NCBI RefSeq assembly: GCF_000234665.1
Contig: NC_018332.1
Span: 615,755-679,754, forward strand
Reading direction: 5' to 3'
DNA: 64,000 nt
Source: Leishmania mexicana MHOM/GT/2001/U1103
Lineage: Eukaryota; Euglenozoa; Kinetoplastea; Trypanosomatida; Trypanosomatidae
Position numbers and translations under genes: made by a program. Positions 49,901 to 57,242 of the stretch are shown here, one piece after another (the first letter of the stretch is position 1; each line of letters begins with the position of its first letter). The notes beneath the pieces were generated by a model. That model was not told the origin of the DNA and made no database searches. It saw only the letters and a program-made list of their open reading frames with translations.

Positions 49901-52900
49901 GCCTCAGTGTGGCGCTCCGCCGGAGCCGGCCTCGCCCGCGTGCCGCCGCTGACGCTCTGCTCACTCAGGATGACAGCCTCGGTGGGGCTGGAGCACAGCG
50001 CGTCACTGCTGCTGGGGGGCGGCGGCAGCGGCCTTGGTGACATCGACGTCGGACTTAGCGTTGCTGACGCTGCCACCACCTTCGCCCTGTCCTCCTCACC
50101 TCCCTTGCTCAAACAGAGATGCTGGCTCGCCTGGTGGTGCGGTGGCGCATGCAGTGGGTCGTAGTGGCTCTGCTGCTCGTGCGCAGCCTCTCCCGGTTGC
50201 CGGGCACGGCGCCCGTGTGTGCCAGACCGACTCTCAACCGTAGTTGACTTCGTTATCACCGCATCGGCCCCGTATAAGAGTTGCCGCCGCTCCGTGATGT
50301 AGCGTGCCAAGAGCAGCAGCCGTGGCAGCCGACTGGCTACCTCCACCAGCACCGCCGTGGGCTCCTGTTCCGCCTGCCGCAGGATGCCGTACAGGCACGG
50401 CAGCACAAGATGCTCCATGAGCACCCACTGCTCCTCTGGTACAGAAGAGCCCTCTCCCGTGTCGCCGGGCTTCGCAGCCGCCGTATCGCGTGAAGTCGTC
50501 ATGGTGCCGCTCACACGCTGCGGCGACCTAAGCGTGAGGTGATGCGCGATGACCTCCGAGATGGAGCTGAGCAGCCGAAGTGCCATGAGGCGCGTTGACG
50601 GTCCGTAGACGTGGGCATCGTTGTTCACGTAGAAGAGCACGTGTGGCAACACTGCGTCCACTAGGCAGGTGAAGCTGCAGTACGACGCGCATCGACGCAG
50701 GCAGAGCAAGCCGCGGTAAGCCGCCTCGTCGCTCGTGCAGCTGCTGTGCAAGGTTTGAAGAAGAAGGGGTAGAAGGAGAGACACAGCCACCTGTCGAGAT
50801 GGGGACACAACCGCCGCCAAGCCGGCCGCATTGGCGCCCACCGCTTCAGCGGACGCCGCTGCCTCAATCTCAGCCGTCGACGACGGGCTACCGCCACCTT
50901 CTGGTGTCGTGTCTAGCTCCTCGCATCTCTGCAGCACCGCCTCCAGCTGGTTGTGGAGAAGTACCAGCCGCGGGTCTGGAGCTGTGGTGAGGAGGCGAGG
51001 CAGCACGGACTCGTAAAGGTAAGGGAAAGAGGCAGGGAAGATGCACTCTTGCAGCCCGCGGTTCACCAGCTCGCGCGCGGACGGTCGTTCCTCTGCCGTG
51101 GCGCACAGCATTGGCAGCAGCAGTGGATGCAGCGCAGCGGGCACATTGGCGTCGCGCAGAACGGGTGCCACAAACGCTTCGCGTTCCTCGCTGTTGGCGA
51201 GGTGGCGCAGGCTCAGCACCTGCGACAGCGTCAGCGGATCTTCCTCCTTGTAAAGGAACAGCACAACGCATGCCGTGGAGAAGACATCCATGGAGGCCGT
51301 GTGGCCATCGAAGTTGACGTTGCTCACATTGTAGGTTGCACTGCCCCGCGTCTTGCTCTCCGGCGGTGGCGTGGGCAGCGACTGGTCGCTGAACTTCTCG
51401 GGAGCCACGTAGCACGCCCTGTTCTCGTCCGTGTCGTAGTAGTAGTCGAACAGCAGCGGGCTGTCCAGCGGCATTTGGCAAGGCTTGAAAAGGGCCATGT
51501 CACACAGCAGCAGGACGCCGGTGCTCTGCACGAGCACGTTGTTTGGCTTGATGTCGCCGTGCGTGAGGCCGTAGGTCTCGTGCAGGTGCGCCACCGCCTC
51601 TAGCAGCTGATAGACCATAAAGAGCTTCTCCTGCGCCGCCCACACAGGGTGCGCCGCAAGACGCTCACGGAGCGTGAAGGCGACATAGGGTCGCTGCAGC
51701 ACACAGAAGCCGTCTCCCTCGCAGACAAGGCTGTACCACAGGCAGTTGCGCGGAGTCGTGTGCTTCAGTGTCGAGTCGACCATGCGCAGCTGCTCACCGG
51801 CGTTATTCATCATCTCGTGCACGTATTTGAGGAAGTACGCCTGGCCGGGATCGTCAGGGGTACGCACAAACACCTTGGTGACGACGTCCTCGACCAGGTA
51901 GCTCTGCTGCAGCGACGTCGGTGACGACAGCAAGCCGGCGCTCGTTGGTGCAGGGGGTACAGTGTGGCGAAGACCACGATAGGCAGCGACTGCGGCGGAG
52001 GACGTGAGCCCAGCGCCGGCACCTCTGCGCAGAAGTAGCTGCACGTAGTTGCCGTAGTTGCTGCGCCACTCCCCGTTCACGCCGGCGACCAGAGCATCAA
52101 TGTTTGGAGTCTGCCCCACTTTCGCCGATGCCGCCGTGGCGTACGACGACGGGGCAGCAGTCCGCAGGGTCATCTGCTGTACCGGTGAGCCCGGTGCCAA
52201 GCCACTGCCATACGGCAAGCTTCCATCCGCACTAGAGAAACGAAAGTTGTAGCGGCTACTACCAGCGGCGGGAATGGCGCTAGAGCGTGTGTCACGGCAC
52301 CAGCTATCCATTGCGGCAGCGCCACCCCCTAATCCCACCTCAGTCCGCAGCGACGACGGTACGGTGCGCCACGGACGGTCGGTCATTGGCAGACGCTGGC
52401 GCCACCGCGCTTGATGCCACGCGGCGCGTTCGCGAGCCAGGAGCTGCGTTGTGTTCGCCGCGGAGTCGTTTAAACCATAAAGCAAGCTGACGCCTCCGCC
52501 GGCGCCGCCTGTGCCTCGCCCACGTCCTCGCCCACGTCCAGCCACCCACGGCGATGACACCACCCTTGGGGACGAGGAATCGGCAGACGCCCCACCTGGT
52601 AAGGGGGCTGAGGGAACGCGGAAGAAGTTGTTGAACCGGTACTCGGGCCTCTGATGGAAGACACCGCTGCCGCCAGGTTTGCCAGCGACCTCCGCCGAGA
52701 TGAAGCCGTAAAAGCACGGTGGGGCATTCGAGCTATGAAGGTAAGACACGGTGCTCCCGCGGCTCGGCACTCGCGCGTGATTCTCAGTGCTGGCTGGTGC
52801 TGTCAATGGGGTGTATGCGAGGCAGTGGAACGTGGCAAAGTAGTTGCGGCCCTCTGCGCCGAGAGGGGCGACGAGCTCCAGATCACCCGATACGTTGGCG

Positions 52901-52938
52901 AGATCAACGGCGGCCGTCGCCGCGAGTTGGTTACCCAT
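46927..52938 (-). CDS. VPS15: VPS15-like regulatory pseudokinase of the VPS34 PI 3-kinase complex (2003 aa)
   Basis: The start MGNQLAATA matches the N-myristoylated MGNQLA opening of Vps15 (PIK3R4). The kinase-like domain lies at about 340-560: lysine in AYFLKYV near 367, THGDIKPNNVLV near 458-469, and LCDMALFKPCQMP replacing the DFG region, as in other Vps15 proteins that read DFASFKP. YVAPEKFSDQ follows. HEAT-like helical repeats fill about 590-1190, and WD40 repeats about 1530-2003, ending with LLSGSRDGTLTLWD. This is the Vps15 order. Vps15 anchors and activates Vps34, which makes PI3P on endosomes and autophagic membranes. The protein is longer than yeast or human Vps15 (about 1350-1450) because of a disordered N-terminal insert (40-330) and linker inserts (1190-1530). 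A T-tract and AG 16 nt upstream fix this start. The open frame extends to 53538 but is low-complexity. Confidence 0.93.
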   Translation of the reverse strand: MGNQLAATAAVDLANVSGDLELVAPLGAEGRNYFATFHCLAYTPLTAPASTENHARVPSRGSTVSYLHSSNAPPCFYGFISAEVAGKPGGSGVFHQRPEYRFNNFFRVPSAPLPGGASADSSSPRVVSSPWVAGRGRGRGRGTGGAGGGVSLLYGLNDSAANTTQLLARERAAWHQARWRQRLPMTDRPWRTVPSSLRTEVGLGGGAAAMDSWCRDTRSSAIPAAGSSRYNFRFSSADGSLPYGSGLAPGSPVQQMTLRTAAPSSYATAASAKVGQTPNIDALVAGVNGEWRSNYGNYVQLLLRRGAGAGLTSSAAVAAYRGLRHTVPPAPTSAGLLSSPTSLQQSYLVEDVVTKVFVRTPDDPGQAYFLKYVHEMMNNAGEQLRMVDSTLKHTTPRNCLWYSLVCEGDGFCVLQRPYVAFTLRERLAAHPVWAAQEKLFMVYQLLEAVAHLHETYGLTHGDIKPNNVLVQSTGVLLLCDMALFKPCQMPLDSPLLFDYYYDTDENRACYVAPEKFSDQSLPTPPPESKTRGSATYNVSNVNFDGHTASMDVFSTACVVLFLYKEEDPLTLSQVLSLRHLANSEEREAFVAPVLRDANVPAALHPLLLPMLCATAEERPSARELVNRGLQECIFPASFPYLYESVLPRLLTTAPDPRLVLLHNQLEAVLQRCEELDTTPEGGGSPSSTAEIEAAASAEAVGANAAGLAAVVSPSRQVAVSLLLPLLLQTLHSSCTSDEAAYRGLLCLRRCASYCSFTCLVDAVLPHVLFYVNNDAHVYGPSTRLMALRLLSSISEVIAHHLTLRSPQRVSGTMTTSRDTAAAKPGDTGEGSSVPEEQWVLMEHLVLPCLYGILRQAEQEPTAVLVEVASRLPRLLLLARYITERRQLLYGADAVITKSTTVESRSGTHGRRARQPGEAAHEQQSHYDPLHAPPHHQASQHLCLSKGGEEDRAKVVAASATLSPTSMSPRPLPPPPSSSDALCSSPTEAVILSEQSVSGGTRARPAPAERHTEAGNSANEMSDADGENAGDVHGASAAGTQQYLAQLHCLLTNGWSMLQILYNHPCLAVVVEVMQQSSSTVAAFLGEERVTEDLIPLLTTALAAPLRVQRLLYSQAILLHALLQRPPTKTLRLFVDEGLRHADDVCLNRTLHSLAVVVRSRRLPLEETMALVHQTLPMLVESRLWLREAACGVVEAAAQTYSASDIALHLEYAVRPLLMLPVPLAHLRRYAATAIRAELAMPFMSLGGTAGPRSCSYVSSAPLRDRASVTGSAYLLDEDIFGDDEPINQVPDRGTGGGDGRRDRPGQGRGFEDEGGNRGTFKDVLPEVVAVTHSYASGPAPALLHGLPLTEASSSSAPGSRTSHEASVAEPAATAQHSRSATDTCIVADDGGDSEGMALVYRPTAREVARMQLESRSVSLTLPASSAPLSPPLSSLTSSHVVASSTAASSGAVAAAALPVQECQLPTPPHSRDVSPLPATLPPPSGVSRCGPQGGVGRVLYGRVTPPSLASPAAAAGAAVTSSSSAPCSALRPTAAALSSVSAHMGAIYAAAPSPSANGIVISAGARGEAFVWQVAASHTSTAHARELCLVERVAAAASGAGVHTYTACQWISALGQRRDFALVSAPASASGSLVAFASTDGAVRVLDVEKNAWVSSIVVGGTLEGGLTGLALQDRASLLVTTAAGGLHVVDTRCRGRDRADDEEPAVGSTSSVWHTRLNPLDGPPSCMCPLYTGDMACAAAVGTYGGTVCLYDLRYQLCAQRVAVVDDEAGLPSASALASRRVSITTACVDPLSALCQSCRPSSWEPELAAGPSLLLGTTGGTVYRLLLQSASYWPAFQCYRNGSGAIRTMLTQPTHGCVFTGSEDGYIRSWSTDRPETSHTLVCAPYRSPPYTVVRTSAAERALTANAVRGDTVAPPSRNGGKSLASLTVREGGDIHHGGCALPRHAPDAILALCAVRTTTTSSASWGLSNSGSGGGGEPCYLLSGSRDGTLTLWDNDPGSL

Positions 52939-52954
52939 AGAACACGCTCGGTGT

Positions 52955-52980
52955 CTAAAAAAAAGCGTGTGTGTCCCCTC
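52955..52980 (-). promoter_or_regulatory. Putative trans-splice acceptor of VPS15
   Basis: On the minus strand a run of eight T is followed by AG at 52956-52955, leaving a 16-nt leader before the ATG of MGNQLA at 52938. It lies inside the upstream open frame, which argues against the 2203-codon reading. Confidence 0.65.
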
Positions 52981-54041
52981 CCTCCCGGTGTGCGTACGCC
53001 TGGATGGGCGTGGCGTGCTGGCGTGTGGAGTGTATGCGCCAGTGCTATTCTGCGAGGGCAGGCATTGACACGGGGGAGAGCGGTGGGGGTGCGGAGCACA
53101 GCGAACAAGCACACACGCGCACGCACACGCAAGCGCACAAGGAAGGCGGAGCGGGAGAAGAGGATGTGGAAGGAGAATGTCGCAAGGCGAAGGATGATCC
53201 GCACTGCACCGCGGCCGGCCGGCCGGCGGGCGGGGGGGAGACAAAGGCGGCCTGCCGCCTGCCTGCCTCCGAGTCGAGTTTACAGAGCAAAACACAAACC
53301 CTTTCTTTCCATGAGTTTGAGCGTGCGCATGATGCGTCACCGCCACGCCCACCACAGTCCGATGCTGCCGCCGTGCACATCGATGCGCCGACACGGATAC
53401 GCCCAGATGTAAGCTCACCAATACACTTATGCAAACGGCACACACGCAATTGATGGCTTCTGGAGACGCCTCTCCGCACAAGAGAGCACTGTCGACTCCT
53501 CCCCCTCCAACCACCACAGGAAGAAGGCGAAGAAGCAAGAAAGCATAAACCCGCCTCCGTCAAGAGCAGGTGCTGAACATACGTATGCTGACATCGAAGT
53601 ATGGACGGCTCACAAACACGCGCTCGAGAACCTGGAGAGGATGAGGACGAGTGCGGTGGGTGGGTGTATGTGTGTGCCTATGCAACTACATGCGACCGTA
53701 TCGGCACAGTCTCCCTTTGCACGGTACCATGATCGTGTGAACGTAAGTGACGAGCGGAACAAAGATAGAGATAGAGAAAATGGCTGTTGACGAGTGCGGA
53801 GGAGGAGATGGGGGGATGGGGGAGGAAGGCACACAGCAACGGCTGCGCAATGAGCGCGCACACAGGGGAAGAGGGACATCACTATGAAGACAGTGGCGGG
53901 AAACAGGGAGAGAAAGCACAAAGTAAAGGCAGAAGGCGGGGTTGGGCACTCCGGGTGTGGTCGTGTTCGGCGGAGAGACGTGGCAGAAGAGAAGAGGAGG
54001 AGTGAGCGGGAAGGGCATACGTTGAGACGTACACGCAACAG

Positions 54042-54067
54042 CACACACACACACACACACACACACA
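54042..54067. repeat. (CA)n dinucleotide tract
   Basis: Perfect CA repeat, about 26 bases, followed at once by GGA triplets. Confidence 0.95.
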
Positions 54068-54420
54068 GGAGGAGGAGGAGGAATAGGAGGAGGGCGGAGA
54101 TGGGGGTGGTGATGGAGCACATCGCGCAAGCGACAACACAAGACAAGAGCAACGATGCGCTTCGCTTTGCCTCGCCGGCGCGTGAAGAACCACGCGAGGG
54201 GCCGAACAATCAACCGAGACGACGACGCTGACAACTACCATGAACAACGCATGCGAACAAGCAGAAGAAAGAGTGAAGGCAGAGAGGAGGCGCGCAAGAG
54301 GAGACGAAGCCACATTGGCCCCATCGACAACCGGCATAGGCAGCACAGCACCGCCTTCACACCCACGGACACGCACACTCACCTTCTGCACACACGTTGA
54401 CAGGAGCAGAGAGCCGCCGC

Positions 54421-54458
54421 ACACACACACACACAGACATATATATATATATATATAC
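54421..54458. repeat. Compound (CA)n-(TA)n tract
   Basis: CA repeat of about 16 bases, a short CAGACA bridge, then about 20 bases of TA repeat. Confidence 0.95.
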
Positions 54459-55008
54459 AAAAACGTGACAATGGGAAAGAGCGTATGCGCTGCTGTTCCA
54501 CCTGACGCAGAGCAGAGCTCACCCCCCCCAAACACGCGCAGTGATGATGAGAGACGGATAGGGAAGCAGGCCAAGAGCGCCGGGCCACGTGCCCACGCCA
54601 CGAAACGCGAGTTCAACCAAGAAAAAAAAGAGAGAGAAGTGCGAGCCACAAGCAAAGCACACACACACAGAGGGGGGAGGGAGAGGGAGGGAGAGGGAGG
54701 GAGATCGGGATCGGCACATGGAAAGGCCATTCACAGCAACCATGAGATGAGAAACGCAAAGTCAGATGAATGTGTGTGTGTGGGTGTGTATACGTGGGAA
54801 AGAGGCGCCATCGCCCTCTCGGCTCTCTGCCTACTGGCACTAGCGCACGACGTCACCACACACACACACAAAGACGCATGCGTACACAGGACAAGCCAGA
54901 CAACACGTCGCGGATGCGCGCGGCGGCCGCCTTTTGTTGTCCCTTTCTCCCACGAGGTGTGACGCTGCCTTTCCCTTATTCGGGGTAGCACGACTTCGCC
55001 GCCTGGGA

Positions 55009-56211
55009 CTACCACGCCATCGGGTACCCGCCCGTGTTTGCCGTAGAATCGCTGCCCGTCTGCCCATACGCCCCAGCGATGGGAGCGGTGCGGAAGAGAG
55101 AGAGAATCTCATCCTTGCTGCAACCCGCGCTCGCGTTGCCGCCGGTGAACAGGTCGTCTCTGTTATCGCGCGCTGTCGGCGGGTTCGGCACCGACTGCAG
55201 CGTGTTCGGCAACGGCACCCCGCTGTTAGCGCCGCCGCCGGTGGGGCAGAGTACACTGCTTGTCGCCACACCAAACTGCGACTCGAACCAGCCCGAGCCG
55301 TTGTTCGCGCTCACCGGTGGCACCGACGGCAGCGGCCCCACCGTTTGCCCCCATGTCGTAGACAGCGAGTGCGCACCGCCTCCAGCCGCCGCATACCCCA
55401 CACCAGTGCCGTGAGTCGGATAGGTGGAGAAGAGCTCCGCAACGTTTGTGCGGGCCCCCGTCGTGCCCTGCATCGCTTTCTGACTCGGTTGATTCGTGTT
55501 GGATGAAGACACGGGCGCGCCCCAGAGCTCCTCGAGCACGGCGCTCTGCTGCCGCGCCTGCCCTGCCCCACCAGCTTGGCGCGGCGGCGCGTTCGATCCC
55601 GGAGAAGACGCTAAAGTGGTGGTCCCGCTGCTGCTTACCCCATCCATCGGGGTCTCCATAAATTGTGCAACGAGCTCTGCAAAGCGCGGGTTGTAGTACA
55701 ACTTTCGCTCATACTTGGAGCGAATGACTCGCTCGATCACGGCGGTTTCGGTCGTGCTGGTCACGTGTTCCGACTGTGGCATGTTGTGCTCGTACAAGAG
55801 TCGTCCTCGCACGTTGCCGATGTGCTCTACCACGTGCATCATAGACTCTGTCCAGGCATCCATGTTGACCGACTTCACCTTTGATACGTGCGTGCCCATG
55901 GAGCGGTGGATACCGGCGCAGCGGAGGCAGAAGAAAATACCAAGGTTGGTGCTCGCCCATCGCGGCTGCTTTGCACCACAGTCGAAGCAATCGCGATTAT
56001 CTGGAAGACGCAGCAAGGCATCGAAGCGCTGCAGCTGTTGCGCCGGCACACCCTCGCCGCGCGCTCCAGTTCTCGACGCAGCGGCGTTGATAGAACGCTT
56101 CTTGGCTGAGTACCGGTTTTCGGAACCGCCAGGATCGGTACCGGTGTTGCTCGCGCTGGGTGGGTACCCGCCCCGCTCCTCCGGCTCGTAGTGTCGGAAA
56201 CTAGTTGGCAT
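55009..56211 (-). CDS. ArfGAP-domain protein (400 aa)
   Basis: Arf GTPase-activating protein. The zinc finger CFDCG (75-79) with CLRCAG (95-100) has the family C-x2-C-x16-C-x2-C spacing, and IHRSMGTHVSKVKS follows with the catalytic arginine at 103. The ArfGAP fold spans about 61-185 and includes WTESMMHVVEHIGN and the YERKLYYNPRFAELV segment. The remaining 200 residues are Gly/Ser/Ala/Asn-rich and disordered, as in SMAP-type and related ArfGAPs that act in Golgi or endosomal coat traffic. No ankyrin or PH domain is present. The frame continues 52 codons upstream to 56367, but a pyrimidine tract and AG occur just before MPTSFRHYE, so 56211 is preferred. Confidence 0.93.
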   Translation of the reverse strand: MPTSFRHYEPEERGGYPPSASNTGTDPGGSENRYSAKKRSINAAASRTGARGEGVPAQQLQRFDALLRLPDNRDCFDCGAKQPRWASTNLGIFFCLRCAGIHRSMGTHVSKVKSVNMDAWTESMMHVVEHIGNVRGRLLYEHNMPQSEHVTSTTETAVIERVIRSKYERKLYYNPRFAELVAQFMETPMDGVSSSGTTTLASSPGSNAPPRQAGGAGQARQQSAVLEELWGAPVSSSNTNQPSQKAMQGTTGARTNVAELFSTYPTHGTGVGYAAAGGGAHSLSTTWGQTVGPLPSVPPVSANNGSGWFESQFGVATSSVLCPTGGGANSGVPLPNTLQSVPNPPTARDNRDDLFTGGNASAGCSKDEILSLFRTAPIAGAYGQTGSDSTANTGGYPMAW

Positions 56212-57242
56212 GCTGCGCTGCCATACAGAAACACAGAGAGTTTGTCGATGGCGTGTATGCCCGCGCGACACGGCGGGTGAACGAGCCACGCGTTCTTGTT
56301 CAACTTGTAGCGTAGACCCTGTACAAGGAGTACCGATAGAAGCACGCTGAGGGATGCTGGGACGCAAGGTGATGGTGAATGAAGCTCACGTGTGCGTGTA
56401 GGTGTACGTGCAGGGCAGAGGGCACAGGACCGTGATATGGGGCCGACGGTGCTGCTGCTGCAGCTTTCCTTTCTTGGGAAGAAGAGGTGTGGAATGGCAG
56501 GGGTCGAAGACCGCGACGATGCGCTACACACTATCCGTGCCGTCGTACGTATCCGTGTGATGCGAAATGGAAGATGGACACGCGAGACTATGCAGAGGAC
56601 ACAGGAGCAGGCTATCTACAGCTAGGGAGAGGATAGGCTGTGGGGAAGGATGGTCGATCGGCGGCAGTGCGGTGATACGAGGACTGTCACCAAACTGCAG
56701 CCAAGGGAAGAAGAGTAGCGAAACTGGCGCAGGGTTTCAGAGGAAAAAGGGAGGAAGGCGGAGTGCAAGAGGGGGTTGGCGGCATTGCCGCACGTGGGGT
56801 GGAGGGGTAGAACACTGGTGGATGCTGCCCCATCATCGACGCACTCTACGCACAATTGTCGAGCAGTTTGCAGTGAAGCAACTTCGCCCTCCCCCTCCCT
56901 CCCTTTCTCCAAAGAGGGCGTCTAGCTGGAACAGCAGGGGCAAATAAAAATAGGAATAATTCATCTCCCAGCTGAACTGAAGCACACGTCGCTGCATCAA
57001 CACGCAGCATCCACAGCGCGCGATGTTGCCGCGTGGCTGACCTCCGCTCAGTTTCATTTTCGCTGCCCACGTTGGTGTGAGGGAGGAGGAAAGGGAGCGG
57101 CCCACAGGCCACGGCAACGCACACAAAGAAGACGGCAGAGAAAGCGCGTGTCATCAACTCACCCCTGCGCGCATGCGTGCACGCCTCGCTTATCCGGACT
57201 TCATTACCGCAACTGAGGACTGACGAAGGGGCTGCGGCGCGC
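56212..57242. other. Intergenic spacer between TOP3B and the ArfGAP gene
   Basis: About 1 kb with no supported gene. On the minus strand TCTCTGTGTTTCTGTATGGCAG, close to the ATG at 56211, is the likely ArfGAP acceptor. The rest is spacer and the TOP3B 3' UTR. Confidence 0.7.

Larger units (their letters stand above)
52939..55008. other. Intergenic spacer between the ArfGAP gene and VPS15
   Basis: About 2.1 kb without a supported gene. It holds the VPS15 leader, CA repeats (54042-54067), a CA/TA compound repeat (54421-54458), a GGAGGA run (54068-54083), GGGAGGGAGA repeats near 54675-54705 and the ArfGAP 3' UTR. Minus-strand frames of 199 and 282 codons are translations of these repeats. Confidence 0.7.

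Noticed and set aside
53610..54730. Minus-strand frames of 199 and 282 codons between ArfGAP and VPS15
   Set aside because: They encode strings such as repeated Cys-Val and Ser-Leu-Pro from CA and GGGAGG repeats; no domain.
56212..56367. 52-codon N-terminal extension of the ArfGAP
   Set aside because: A pyrimidine tract and AG lie immediately upstream of 56211; the extension has no family similarity.
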